From Bacillus sp. PK3_68 (GTDB taxonomy: Bacteria > Bacillota > Bacilli > Bacillales > Domibacillaceae): 64,000 bases of DNA. The notes under the pieces were generated by a model. The model ran no database searches. It had not been told where the DNA came from and worked only from the letters and a program-made list of their open reading frames with translations. The stretch spans positions 3,200,001 through 3,264,000 of the forward strand of contig NZ_NQYC01000001.1 of the NCBI RefSeq assembly GCF_003600835.1, written 5' to 3'. Numbering within the stretch: the first letter of the stretch is position 1; every line of letters starts with the position of its first letter. Positions 42,288-51,029 of this stretch are shown one piece after another. Position numbers and translations under genes: made by a program.

Positions 42288-43520
42288 TTATGTTCTGTAA
42301 CTCGCATTAATTTTGATATAGTCATAGGAAAGGTCACAGCCCCAGGCTAAACCGTGCCCCTCGCCAAGGTGAAGATTTACTGTAATCTTGATTTCTTCTT
42401 CTTTTAGATACTCAATGACCGCTTCTTCTGAGTAATCAGCTACTTCGCTTTGAGAAAGGATCGGATAGTCGCCGATTGAGATGTCGATCGTTTCAGGGTT
42501 AACTTCAATATCGCTATAGCCAATGGCACTAATAATTCTGCCCCAGTTAGCGTCGGCACCGTACACTGCTGTTTTAACGAGATTGGAGCCGACGACTTCC
42601 TTAGCTGCTTTCTTTGCATCTTCATCGGACACAGCACCAAGCACTTCTACTTCAACAAGCTTTGTAGCACCTTCGCCATCACGGGCAATCTTTTTGGCGA
42701 GCTGCTCACTGATTTCATGAAGCATGGAGAGAAAGACTGGCCACTCCGGATGATCAGGAGATAGAGGGGAGTGGCCTGCCAGGCCGTTTGCCATCACGAC
42801 GACCGTATCATTTGTTGATGTATCGCCGTCTACTGTGATTTGATTGAATGTTTGATCAGTAATCTCACTCAAAGCCGTTTGTAAATGATCCGCAGAAACC
42901 ACCGCATCAGTGGTTACGTAAGCAAGCATCGTGGCCATATTTGGATTGATCATCCCTGAGCCTTTGGCAGCGCCGCCCATCGTGACGGTTTTTCCATCAA
43001 TCGTTGCTTCTACAGCCCATTTTTTGGTTGCCAGGTCAGTCGTTAAAATGGCGGCCTCAAACTGTTCAGCAGCGGCTGCTTCTGGAATGGGTTGCAAATT
43101 CGCAATACCAGCTTTCATTTTATCCATTTTCAAATATTCACCGATGACACCAGTTGAAGAAACGGCAACTAGGTGTTCAGGGATATTTAGATGTTCCGCG
43201 AGCCATTGGCGTGTTTGATAAGCGTCAGCAAGTCCGCGTTTTCCTGTGCAGGCATTGGCACAAGCGCTGTTTACTAAGATGGCTTGCAGCTTATTTTCTA
43301 CTGCTAGGCTGTCTTTTGTTACTTTAATCGGTGCTGCCTGAAAATGGCTTGTCGTATAAACGGCTGCACTTTGGGCGGGTACTTCACTGAAGATAACGCC
43401 TAAATCGTTTTTAGAATGACGCAGGCCAGCGTGCACCCCGGCAGCAGAAAATCCTTTTGGTGAGACAATGGATCCTTGAGGCAGCACTTTTATATGGGTA
43501 GTTTCCTTTATCGCATGCAT
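42288..43520 (-). CDS. argJ: bifunctional ornithine acetyltransferase/N-acetylglutamate synthase ArgJ
   Basis: A 410-residue enzyme that recycles the acetyl group from acetylornithine to glutamate. It self-cleaves between Ala196 and Thr197 (INPNMATML), with Thr197 as the nucleophile. Conserved segments include VNSACANACTG (about 83-93), SSTGVIGEYL (about 121-130) and GDTSTNDTV (about 228-236). The N-terminal MHAIKETT follows AGGAGGAAA. Whether it has one or both activities cannot be read reliably from sequence. Confidence 0.97.
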   Translation of the reverse strand: MHAIKETTHIKVLPQGSIVSPKGFSAAGVHAGLRHSKNDLGVIFSEVPAQSAAVYTTSHFQAAPIKVTKDSLAVENKLQAILVNSACANACTGKRGLADAYQTRQWLAEHLNIPEHLVAVSSTGVIGEYLKMDKMKAGIANLQPIPEAAAAEQFEAAILTTDLATKKWAVEATIDGKTVTMGGAAKGSGMINPNMATMLAYVTTDAVVSADHLQTALSEITDQTFNQITVDGDTSTNDTVVVMANGLAGHSPLSPDHPEWPVFLSMLHEISEQLAKKIARDGEGATKLVEVEVLGAVSDEDAKKAAKEVVGSNLVKTAVYGADANWGRIISAIGYSDIEVNPETIDISIGDYPILSQSEVADYSEEAVIEYLKEEEIKITVNLHLGEGHGLAWGCDLSYDYIKINASYRT

Positions 43521-43543
43521 AGGTTATTTCCTCCTAAAGAAAG

Positions 43544-44581
43544 TTATGGATACATCGGGAATCCACGTAAGCCAGCGGTTTCTTCAAAACCGAACATTAA
43601 GTTCGCATTTTGGATGGCCTGGCCTGCAGCGCCCTTCATTAAGTTATCAATGACTGAGACGATCGTTGCTCTGTTTGTCCGTTCATCAACGGCTACTCCA
43701 ATGTCGCAGAAATTGGAGCCGGACACTTCTTTCACACCCGGAAACTCGCCGGGCGGCCGGACTCTCACAAAAAAGTCGTTCTGATAGGTTTCTTCGTATA
43801 GCTGATGCAATTCTTCCGTAGTCATTGGCTTTTTCATTTCAGCATACATGGTTGTCATAATTCCACGGGTGATAGGTAAAAGGTGAGTAGAAAAAGTAAT
43901 TGGGCTGCTGCTGTTATCCCAGAGGTTCAATTGCTGCTCAATCTCGGGGATATGCTGATGTTGATTAACCTTGTAGATTTTAAAGTTATCATTCATTTCG
44001 GCGAAGTGGACAGCAAGTGAAAGTCCGCGGCCGGCACCAGATACACCGGATTTGGCATCGATAATAAGGCCGGTGCCATCAATCACTTCCGCCTGAATAG
44101 CTGGCGCAAGACCGAGTAAGGCAGCTGTCGGATAGCAGCCTGGATTGGATAGAAGGACTGCATCTTTGACCGCTTTCCGATTCCACTCCGTTAAGCCATA
44201 TACGGCTTGCTCCAGTATGTAGGGATCAGCTGGCTGTTTTTTATACCACTTTTCATAATGTTCTGGATCTTTTAAACGAAGATCCCCTGATAAATCAATG
44301 ACTTTCGTGTTATTTTTCAAGAGCTGAGGCGACAGGGTAGTTGAGGCTCCTGAAGGGACGGCTAAAAACACCGCATCGCATTCGCTCGTAATTTTTTCTG
44401 CATCAATTTTTCTTAAAGGCAAAGGACAAATATCTTTTAAATGAGGATAATCATCCGTTGCTGGTACTTGATCCTTGCTCGATGAATATACAGAATGAAG
44501 GGTGAAATTTGGATGGTTGGATAAAAGGCGTATAAGTTCAATTCCTCCATATCCAGTGGCCCCGATAACTGCTGCTTTCAT
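43544..44581 (-). CDS. argC: N-acetyl-gamma-glutamyl-phosphate reductase ArgC
   Basis: First gene of the operon, 345 residues. The NADPH-binding N-terminus is AVIGATGYGGIEL. The catalytic cysteine is Cys149 in LLSNPGCYPTAA, and the conserved histidine lies in VNQHQHIPEI (about 213-222). CAGGAGGAC is just upstream of the ATG. The promoter and an ARG box are 10-90 bases upstream. Gene order argC-argJ-argB-argD is that of Bacillus. Confidence 0.97.
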   Translation of the reverse strand: MKAAVIGATGYGGIELIRLLSNHPNFTLHSVYSSSKDQVPATDDYPHLKDICPLPLRKIDAEKITSECDAVFLAVPSGASTTLSPQLLKNNTKVIDLSGDLRLKDPEHYEKWYKKQPADPYILEQAVYGLTEWNRKAVKDAVLLSNPGCYPTAALLGLAPAIQAEVIDGTGLIIDAKSGVSGAGRGLSLAVHFAEMNDNFKIYKVNQHQHIPEIEQQLNLWDNSSSPITFSTHLLPITRGIMTTMYAEMKKPMTTEELHQLYEETYQNDFFVRVRPPGEFPGVKEVSGSNFCDIGVAVDERTNRATIVSVIDNLMKGAAGQAIQNANLMFGFEETAGLRGFPMYP

Positions 44582-44592
44582 TGTGTCCTCCT

Positions 44593-44669
44593 GTTGTATT
44601 TTTATTTATTAAATTACATAAATATTAATAATTTTTTATAATTATAAATTGGTTAGCGAATTAAATCAA
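44593..44669 (-). promoter_or_regulatory. argC promoter and candidate ARG box
   Basis: On the minus strand TTGATT (44669-44664), 17 bases, TATAAT (44646-44641). AATAAATAAAAATACAAC at 44610-44593 matches 14 of 18 positions of the Bacillus ArgR/AhrC operator CATGAATAAAAATKCAAK and lies in the leader just before the RBS. AhrC repression by arginine is predicted. Confidence 0.75.
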
Positions 44670-44969
44670 CCACTTTTAGAAAAAAGCTCTGCTTTATGAG
44701 ATAATAAAGAAAGGAGCCCAAGTTATTGATCATTTAACGCCGACCTGTATGCGATAGTCATAATTGCTATGATCCGTTCGCGCTCCTCATTAGGTTGTGC
44801 GTGTTGGAAGATAGGTTCTGATGAGTTTTTGAGTATCAATCAGAGAGTTTGTCTCTACCTTGGAAAGCTTTTTATAAATAAGGGAAGAATAAAAGGGTTT
44901 CTGGAGAGAATAGCGAATAACAAACGAAGAAGTATGAGGCTTCTTAATTAATAAGCGGAGGAAAAGACC
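44670..44969 (+). other. intergenic stretch with weak hairpin, no gene recognised
   Basis: The 300 bases before the thioredoxin-like gene hold a possible -10 (GATAAT near 44699) and a large imperfect stem from GGAGC (44713-44717) to GCTCC (44782-44786) enclosing TCATA/TATGA. A 60-codon frame at 44769-44951 has no RBS and unusual composition, so I do not call it. The element does not match a riboswitch class I know. Confidence 0.35.
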
Positions 44970-45533
44970 ATGAATTTGATGGATTGGTTTCAAAAAGGCA
45001 TCCCGACGGATGTATATATTGAAAATATGAAAGAGAATAAGGAAAGAGTTAAACAAATTCAATCCTCTTTTCAAATTCAAAAGGATGAAGCTTCTTTCTT
45101 AACAGGCTTGCAGACAGAACAGCTGAAGGTCATTGTATTGACGGAGGATTGGTGTGGCGATGCCATGCTGAATGTACCAATCCTGCTAGAAATTGCTCGT
45201 CATGCTGGCATGGAAGTGCGCTTCTTATATAGAGATCAAAATTTAGAACTCATGGATCAATATTTGACGAATGGAACGTCCCGGGCAATCCCGATCTTCA
45301 TCTTTATGAACGAACAAGGTGAAGAAAAAGCAGTATGGGGGCCGCGTGCTCAGGAGTTACAAGAGCTTGTAAACAGCAAGAGGTCCAGCTTGCCGCCTCT
45401 TGATCATGAGGAGTTTGCGGACAGGCAGAAAGAGATGTATAAGGAGTTGCAAGAAGCATACCTTACTAAAAGGGAGCTATGGCAGGAAGTGTACCGAAGC
45501 ATCAAAACATCATTAGCTGAGCGGCTGTTTTAA
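44970..45533 (+). CDS. thioredoxin-fold family protein with single active-site cysteine
   Basis: A 187-residue protein of the thioredoxin superfamily. The segment VIVLTEDWCGDAMLNVPILLEIA (about 53-75) matches the beta-strand, active site and helix of thioredoxin, but the site reads WCGDA, so the second cysteine of CxxC is replaced by Ala. IPIFIFMNEQGEE (about 107-119) contains the cis-proline position. The C-terminal third is a charged helix. GCGGAGG upstream supports the start. With one cysteine it is unlikely to be a classical disulfide reductase. It is not in an operon; a terminator follows. Confidence 0.85.
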   Translation: MNLMDWFQKGIPTDVYIENMKENKERVKQIQSSFQIQKDEASFLTGLQTEQLKVIVLTEDWCGDAMLNVPILLEIARHAGMEVRFLYRDQNLELMDQYLTNGTSRAIPIFIFMNEQGEEKAVWGPRAQELQELVNSKRSSLPPLDHEEFADRQKEMYKELQEAYLTKRELWQEVYRSIKTSLAERLF

Positions 45534-45545
45534 CTTTATTTGAAG

Positions 45546-45581
45546 GCAGGCTTTCGGGAAACTTCCCAAGCCTGTTTTTTT
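45546..45581 (+). terminator. terminator after the thioredoxin-like gene
   Basis: CAGGCTT...GGGAA and TTCCC...AAGCCTG form a two-part stem followed by TTTTTTT. Confidence 0.88.
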
Positions 45582-45651
45582 ATGAAGTGTCATACAGGAA
45601 ACGATTCCATTTTCATGTTACGATAAACAAAAGAATTAAGAAGGTGGACAT

Positions 45652-46449
45652 ATGGATGCTGTATCAGCATATTTAGAACAGCTGAAAATTAACAGGGAAA
45701 AACCGAGCTTGAATTATTTACAGCGGCTTATCCAGCATCATTTGTCGCTGATCCCATATGAAACATTTAGTAAATTTCATTATTTTAATGAGCAGGGTTG
45801 CCAAGTGCCGGGTTTTACCGAGTTCGTCATGAATCTGAAGAGCAGGGGATGGGGAGGCACGTGCTATTCATTGAATATGAACTTTGCAAGGCTCCTTGAA
45901 GAATTGGGATTTTCATGTTCATTCGTACGCGTGCTGCCGGGACATGCAGCGATCATGGTTCATATGGCCAACAAGGAATTTTATGTAGACGTTGGCTATG
46001 GCTCCCCGATCACACGGCCCATTGAATTAAATAGCCGCCCGAAACACGTTCTCCATGGGTTTGGAGAAGAAATTATTTTCACAAACCGCAACGAAAAAAG
46101 ATTTCAGCTTGAACGGAGGTCCCATGGAAAGACGTTCGTTACAAAGCAGATCATTTGGGAGGCTCTTACGGAAGAAGAGCTCCAGCAAGACATTGAGGCA
46201 TCCTATAAGGATTGTGATAGCAATATTACGATGCGGCGGATCTCAGCTGTTCGTTTTCAAGGAAATAACTGTTACTTTTTACGGAATCATACGCTTAAAG
46301 TAATGAATTACCGGGATATCCGGGAGTATCATTTTCGTGAGCCGACTCAGTGGAAGCGTGCAATAGTAGAGGCATTCCGGATTGATGAAAAGGGAATGGA
46401 AGAGTCACTCAGCTTTTTAGCTGATAGGGGCATTTACTTATTTGAATAG
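45652..46449 (+). CDS. arylamine N-acetyltransferase family protein
   Basis: A 265-residue protein related to arylamine N-acetyltransferase, which transfers acetyl from acetyl-CoA to arylamines and hydroxylamines. A Cys-His-Asp triad can be assigned: Cys71 (RGWGGTCYSLN), His98 (LPGHAAIMVH) and Asp113 (FYVDVGYGSP). LIPYETFSKF (about 33-42) is the family N-terminal motif. The length is normal. The start has AAGGTGG upstream. It is diverged from well-studied NATs (Thr in place of Phe/Val before the nucleophile), so the natural acceptor may differ. Confidence 0.87.
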   Translation: MDAVSAYLEQLKINREKPSLNYLQRLIQHHLSLIPYETFSKFHYFNEQGCQVPGFTEFVMNLKSRGWGGTCYSLNMNFARLLEELGFSCSFVRVLPGHAAIMVHMANKEFYVDVGYGSPITRPIELNSRPKHVLHGFGEEIIFTNRNEKRFQLERRSHGKTFVTKQIIWEALTEEELQQDIEASYKDCDSNITMRRISAVRFQGNNCYFLRNHTLKVMNYRDIREYHFREPTQWKRAIVEAFRIDEKGMEESLSFLADRGIYLFE

Positions 46450-46560
46450 TTGTCAGAAAAGGAGAAATAGCTTTTTTCCAAAAAAAGTAGTAAGATATAA
46501 AGCGGAAATATGAGTGGTAAAATTAAACATGATTATAAATTGAGACTGGGATGGATAGAG

Positions 46561-47475
46561 ATGAAAAGAGCAAGAATTATTTATAATCCTACTTCAGGGC
46601 GCGAACTGTTCAAGAAGCATTTGCCGGAGGTATTGCAAAAGCTTGAAGAAGCGGGCTATGAAACATCCGCTCACGCTACTACCGGAGCAGGAGATGCGAC
46701 GAGAGCCGCTGAAATTGCGGTAGAGCGCCGGTTTGATGTGGTGATTGCTGCTGGCGGTGACGGAACGTTGAATGAAGTCGTCAATGGTTTAGCGGGACAG
46801 GAATATCGCCCGAAATTTGGTGTGATTCCGATGGGGACAACCAATGATTTTGCCAGAGCTTTAAAAATTCCCCGTGACATTGATGGAGCTGTAGACATCA
46901 TTACAGCTGGGAAAACCATTCCGGTCGATATCGGACGAATGAATGATAAATACTTTATTAATATTGCGGGCGGCGGGCGCCTGACAGAGCTGACATATGA
47001 AGTGCCGAGCAAACTAAAAACGATGATCGGTCAATTAGCGTATTATTTAAAAGGAATTGAAATGCTTCCTTCCATTAAAGCATCTGAGGTAACGATTGAA
47101 TATGATGGCAAGCTGTTTGAGGGAGAGGTCATGCTGTTTTTAATTGGGTTGACAAACTCGGTTGGCGGTTTTGAAAAGCTGGCACCGGACTCTTCTGTGA
47201 ATGACGGTCTGTTTTCTTTATTAATTCTAAAGAAAACTAACTTGGCTGAATTCATCCGGATTGCTACGCTCGCTTTGAGAGGCGAACACTTAAACGATCC
47301 TCATGTCATTTACACGAAAGCAAATCGCATTAAGATTCATGCGCCGGAAAAAGTGCTGCTGAATCTTGACGGTGAACCGGGGGGCTCATTGCCTGCTGAT
47401 TTTGAAAATTTGTATCGCCATCTTGAAGTATTTGTTCCTGTTGATCAACTTCGCCCTCAAGATCGAATTTATTAA
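46561..47475 (+). CDS. dgkB: diacylglycerol kinase DgkB
   Basis: A 304-residue soluble lipid kinase that phosphorylates diacylglycerol, released during lipoteichoic acid synthesis, to phosphatidic acid. The catalytic domain has GGDGTLNEVVNGL (GGDGT at 65-69), IPMGTTNDFARAL (about 86-98) and the C-terminal LNLDGEPGG segment with the catalytic Asp. MKRARIIYNPTSGRE fixes the start at ATG 46561; an upstream frame to 46510 is not conserved in the family. In B. subtilis it also lies between gatB and rlmCD. A terminator follows. Confidence 0.95.
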   Translation: MKRARIIYNPTSGRELFKKHLPEVLQKLEEAGYETSAHATTGAGDATRAAEIAVERRFDVVIAAGGDGTLNEVVNGLAGQEYRPKFGVIPMGTTNDFARALKIPRDIDGAVDIITAGKTIPVDIGRMNDKYFINIAGGGRLTELTYEVPSKLKTMIGQLAYYLKGIEMLPSIKASEVTIEYDGKLFEGEVMLFLIGLTNSVGGFEKLAPDSSVNDGLFSLLILKKTNLAEFIRIATLALRGEHLNDPHVIYTKANRIKIHAPEKVLLNLDGEPGGSLPADFENLYRHLEVFVPVDQLRPQDRIY

Positions 47476-47481
47476 GCCATG

Positions 47482-47514
47482 CAAAAACTGCCGAAAAAAT
47501 TCGGCAGTTTTTTA
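47482..47514 (+). terminator. dgkB terminator
   Basis: AAAAACTGCCGAA and TTCGGCAGTTTTT form a 13-pair stem with a short A loop and a T run. Confidence 0.93.
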
Positions 47515-47536
47515 TTTTCTTTAGAGAAAACTATGA

Positions 47537-47571
47537 TACAATAGAAAAGTTGCAAATAGTTACCTAGGTAA
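47537..47571 (+). promoter_or_regulatory. -10 box and palindromic MarR-type operator
   Basis: TACAAT at 47537-47542 is a likely -10; the -35 is poor. A perfect 12-base palindrome TTACCTAGGTAA at 47560-47571 lies at about +11 to +22, between the start site and the RBS of the marR gene, suited to autorepression. Confidence 0.7.
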
Positions 47572-47587
47572 TTAAAGGAGAAGAGAT

Positions 47588-48028
47588 ATGGAATTGCATC
47601 TTTTGTTTCACTCTGTTCACCAGTTGTCAAGGCAGATCATGAAGCGCAACAATACCGTATTACAAAAGTACGGTCTTTACAGTGCACAATGGTCCGTATT
47701 GTATGTGTTAAAGCAAAAAGGCAGACTCACACAAAAAGAGCTCAGTGAATATTTGGCTGTTGAAGCCCCTCCAATGACTCGGACGATTCAGCGTCTCGTC
47801 AAGCAAGGGTATGTACGGCAGGTGCCGGGTGCAGATAAACGGGTTAAATTCATTGAACTGACGGAGCTTGCCGAAAGAGAGTATCCTGTTTGGGAACAAG
47901 CGGTATTAGAGATGAATCAGCAAACAATTAAAGGATTTGGTAAAGAACATCAACAGCAATTGCAGAAGCTTATGACAGAATGGCTGTCTGCATTGGAAAG
48001 TCATCAAGGAGAGGAAGAACAGAAATGA
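47588..48028 (+). CDS. MarR-family transcriptional regulator
   Basis: A 146-residue winged-helix repressor. The recognition region is about residues 30-95: YGLYSAQWSVLYVLKQKG, LTQKELSEYLAVEAPPMTRTIQRLVKQGYVRQ with the wing GADKRVKFIELT. AAAGGAGAAG precedes the ATG. Its stop overlaps the start of the MFS gene (ATGA), so it probably controls its own operon through the palindrome upstream. The pair resembles ywoH-ywoG of B. subtilis in order and type. Ligand unknown. Confidence 0.92.
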   Translation: MELHLLFHSVHQLSRQIMKRNNTVLQKYGLYSAQWSVLYVLKQKGRLTQKELSEYLAVEAPPMTRTIQRLVKQGYVRQVPGADKRVKFIELTELAEREYPVWEQAVLEMNQQTIKGFGKEHQQQLQKLMTEWLSALESHQGEEEQK

Positions 48029-49212
48029 ATAAGGAGCCTTTATGGACGAAGGATTTCATTAGTGTATCAGCGAGCAATTTCTTTTTGTTCGTTGCTTTTT
48101 ATTTTCTATTAGTTACTATGCCAATATATGCCATTCAGGAATTAGGAGGAAGTGCAGCACAGGCTGGACTGCTCACCACCTGCTTCTTAATCTCGGCTAT
48201 TGTGGTCCGCCCCTTTGCCGGCCAGTGGATTGAGCGGTTAGGGAAAAAAACCATATTGATCAGTTCACAAGTGATTTTTTTGGGAGCATCGGTGTTATAC
48301 TTTTTCCCTGACACGCTGGGAACGATGTTGGCTATTCGATTTATTCACGGAATTGGGTTCGGAATGGCAACCACAGCTACAGGAGCGATGGTTGCTGAAA
48401 TTATTCCCGGCTCGCGCCGCGGGGAGGGGATGGGTTACTACGTCATGTCTACGAACCTGGCGATGGTTATCGGCCCTTTCCTAGGATTAACAGTGATGCG
48501 GCAATGGGGCAGCTTTACGATGTTTGTTATGTGTATCGTCATCTCAGGCCTTGCTCTTGTGACCAGCCTGTTAATCAATGTGAAAGAAAGCAGACACGAG
48601 ATTCGAGTGATGTCTATTTTTCAAGTGAAGTTTAATCCTAAAGATTTGTTTGAGTTTTCAGCGCTGCCGATCGCAGTAGTTGGCGCCTTTTTCTCGATCG
48701 CTTATTCATCAATCTTATCTTTCGTTTCGGTTTATGCAGAAGAGATCCAAGTAGGAGAAGTGGCCAGCTATTTCTTTATCGTCTATGCGGTCGTTTTATT
48801 GCTGTCCCGTCCGTTTACCGGCAGATGGTTTGATCAATATGGAGCGAATGTAATTGTCTATCCGGCCATTTTCCTTTTTTCAGCCGGCCTGCTTCTGCTT
48901 AGCCAAACATCAACAGCCCTTGTTTTCCTTATAGCAGCCGGGATGATCGGCATCGGCTGGGGCACCTTGTTCCCGAGCTTTCAAACCATAGCCATTCAAG
49001 AAGCAGCTCCTCAGAAGAAAGCGCTGGCGACAGCTACATTTCTGTCTGTATTCGATTTCGGCATTGGCCTTGGTTCTTTTATTATCGGCTGGGCAGTCAC
49101 AGGAATGAGTTTTAGAATGCTTTATGTTTACTGTGCGGTCTATGTATTAGTAGGTTTATTCGTTTATTTGTTGATGCATGGACGTCAAGAAAAGCAGCGT
49201 CAAATGATTTGA
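48025..49212 (+). CDS. MFS transporter (drug/metabolite efflux type)
   Basis: A 395-residue protein with 12 predicted membrane segments. The loop 2-3 motif is RPFAGQWIERLGKKT (about 62-76) and the matching motif in the second half is SRPFTGRWFDQYG (about 262-274), both typical of the major facilitator superfamily. HGIGFGMATTATGAMVAEI in segment 4-5 resembles drug:H+ antiporters. ATG 48025 follows AAGGAGAGG and overlaps the marR stop. Co-location with a MarR repressor suggests efflux of a toxic compound. Confidence 0.9.
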   Translation: MNKEPLWTKDFISVSASNFFLFVAFYFLLVTMPIYAIQELGGSAAQAGLLTTCFLISAIVVRPFAGQWIERLGKKTILISSQVIFLGASVLYFFPDTLGTMLAIRFIHGIGFGMATTATGAMVAEIIPGSRRGEGMGYYVMSTNLAMVIGPFLGLTVMRQWGSFTMFVMCIVISGLALVTSLLINVKESRHEIRVMSIFQVKFNPKDLFEFSALPIAVVGAFFSIAYSSILSFVSVYAEEIQVGEVASYFFIVYAVVLLLSRPFTGRWFDQYGANVIVYPAIFLFSAGLLLLSQTSTALVFLIAAGMIGIGWGTLFPSFQTIAIQEAAPQKKALATATFLSVFDFGIGLGSFIIGWAVTGMSFRMLYVYCAVYVLVGLFVYLLMHGRQEKQRQMI

Positions 49213-49286
49213 TGCTGTCCATCGCTTGGACTATACTGGTAAAAACACAGTCGTAAGATTGGGCCAGCAGGAGAGGGGAGAGGGCC

Positions 49287-51029
49287 TTGAAACGTGTATT
49301 GTTTTATTTAAAACCGTATAAAAATTACATGGCTTTTGCTTGGCTGTTAATGCTTATAGAGCTGGCAGTTGAACTAACCCATCCGCTATTTATGGCCAAG
49401 ATCATTGATGAAGGCATCATAAAGCATGATATGAGAGCTGTTTATATATGGGGAGCTCTCATGCTGGGCACGTCTTTGCTTGCCTTTGCTTCCGGGATTA
49501 TTAACTCGTTTGTAGCCGCTCACGTCGGCCAAAACTTCGGCTTTGATTTGCGTGAGAAAATGATGGAAAAAGTCCAGTCATTTTCTTTCGCCAACTACAG
49601 CCGGTTTGCGGCCTCTTCTTTAATTACACGAATGACCAATGATGTGACTCAGCTGCAAAATGCCGTTTTTATGAGCTTGCGGATTATGTTGCGTGCTCCT
49701 TTGATGGTCATATTCGGCACGGTAATGGCTTTGCTTATTCATGCCAAGCTGACAATGATTCTGCTGATAACGATCCCGCTTATGCTCGTTTTTCTAATAA
49801 ATATGATGAAGAGAAGTGCCTCTCTCTTTCAATCAGTTCAGCAGCGGCTTGATGGTGTAAATAATGTCATGCAGGAGAACTTGATAGGCATTCGTATTAT
49901 TAAAGCTTTTCTCAGATGGAGATATGAAGTCAGCCGTTTTCGGCAGGCGAGCGAAAAGCTGATGACACAGACGACCCGTGTTCTGCGTACGGTAGAAACG
50001 ACGACTCCTGTTCTGCTTCTTGTCATGAATAGCAGCTTGATTGCTATTTTGTGGTTCGGCCTTGCTGAATTCACAAGCGGTTCAGCAACAGCAGGACAGA
50101 TTGTTGCTGTAATTAACTATGCTACGCGGATTATTTCTTCTTTATCTATGTTTACATTTATCTTAATGGCTTTTTCAAGAGCACGGGCTTCGAGTCAGCG
50201 AATTGGCGAGCTCCTTGAACAGCCGGAGGAAGAAGGGGACCAGCGTTTAAAAGGAAATGACTTTCAACCTTTAGGCGGTAAAATTGAATTTCAACATGTC
50301 ACTTTTTCTTTTCCAGGGGTTAGGGAGCCTGTTCTCGATGGGCTTACTTTTTCGGTTGAACCTGGAAAAACAGCAGCCGTTTTAGGGGCAACCGGATCCG
50401 GGAAATCAACGCTTTTTTATTTAATTCCCCGCTTATACGAACCGGATTCAGGTGAAATTTTAATTGATGGTCAGAACATCAGCTCTATTCAGCCGGCGGC
50501 CCTTCGTGAACAAATTGGCTTTGTGCCGCAGGAATCCCATTTGTTTACGGGGACTATCAGAGAGAATATCTCTTGGGGAAAAGAAGATGCTTCTATGGAA
50601 GAAATAGTGGAAGCGGCTCGGCGAGCTCAAATTGAGGAAACCATTGAACGGTTGCCGAATAAATATGAAACGATGATCGGACAGAAGGGTGTTAATTTAT
50701 CAGGCGGTCAAAAGCAGCGGCTGTCTATTGCCCGCGCACTTATCCGCAAGCCGCTCATATTGCTGTTGGATGATAGCACAAGCGCTCTTGATGTAAAAAC
50801 AGAAGCACGGCTCTTATCTGCTCTCCAGGAAGAGAATTGCACAACCATAATTATTACACAAAAAATTAGCACAGCACTGCAGGCAGACCAGATTATTTTG
50901 CTGGAAGACGGCCGCATTACCGCATCTGGCAGTCACGAAGATCTTATAGCTGGAAGCGAACTATATCGACGCATTTTAGCTTCCCAATACGGAAAGGAAG
51001 GGATGCCGTATGTCAAGGCCAGCCGTTAA
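49287..51029 (+). CDS. yfiB: heterodimeric ABC exporter, degenerate-site subunit (YfiB-like)
   Basis: A 580-residue half-transporter with six membrane segments (about 1-310) and a nucleotide-binding domain. Walker A is GATGSGKST (about 368-376) and the signature LSGGQKQ is canonical. The residue after the Walker B aspartate is Asp, not Glu (LLLDDSTSALD), and the switch histidine is Gln (IITQKIS). These changes mark the non-catalytic site of asymmetric exporters such as BmrC/D-type pumps. It starts at TTG 49287 after GAGAGGGGAGAGGG and overlaps its partner by 20 bases. Confidence 0.92.
   Translation: MKRVLFYLKPYKNYMAFAWLLMLIELAVELTHPLFMAKIIDEGIIKHDMRAVYIWGALMLGTSLLAFASGIINSFVAAHVGQNFGFDLREKMMEKVQSFSFANYSRFAASSLITRMTNDVTQLQNAVFMSLRIMLRAPLMVIFGTVMALLIHAKLTMILLITIPLMLVFLINMMKRSASLFQSVQQRLDGVNNVMQENLIGIRIIKAFLRWRYEVSRFRQASEKLMTQTTRVLRTVETTTPVLLLVMNSSLIAILWFGLAEFTSGSATAGQIVAVINYATRIISSLSMFTFILMAFSRARASSQRIGELLEQPEEEGDQRLKGNDFQPLGGKIEFQHVTFSFPGVREPVLDGLTFSVEPGKTAAVLGATGSGKSTLFYLIPRLYEPDSGEILIDGQNISSIQPAALREQIGFVPQESHLFTGTIRENISWGKEDASMEEIVEAARRAQIEETIERLPNKYETMIGQKGVNLSGGQKQRLSIARALIRKPLILLLDDSTSALDVKTEARLLSALQEENCTTIIITQKISTALQADQIILLEDGRITASGSHEDLIAGSELYRRILASQYGKEGMPYVKASR

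Noticed and set aside
44713-44790. tRNA-like fold
   Set aside because: The outer five-pair stem is present, but there is no T-arm consensus, no seven-pair acceptor stem and no CCA context.
44769-44951. 60-codon plus-strand frame before the thioredoxin-like gene
   Set aside because: No RBS and no recognisable pattern; composition is unlike neighbouring genes.
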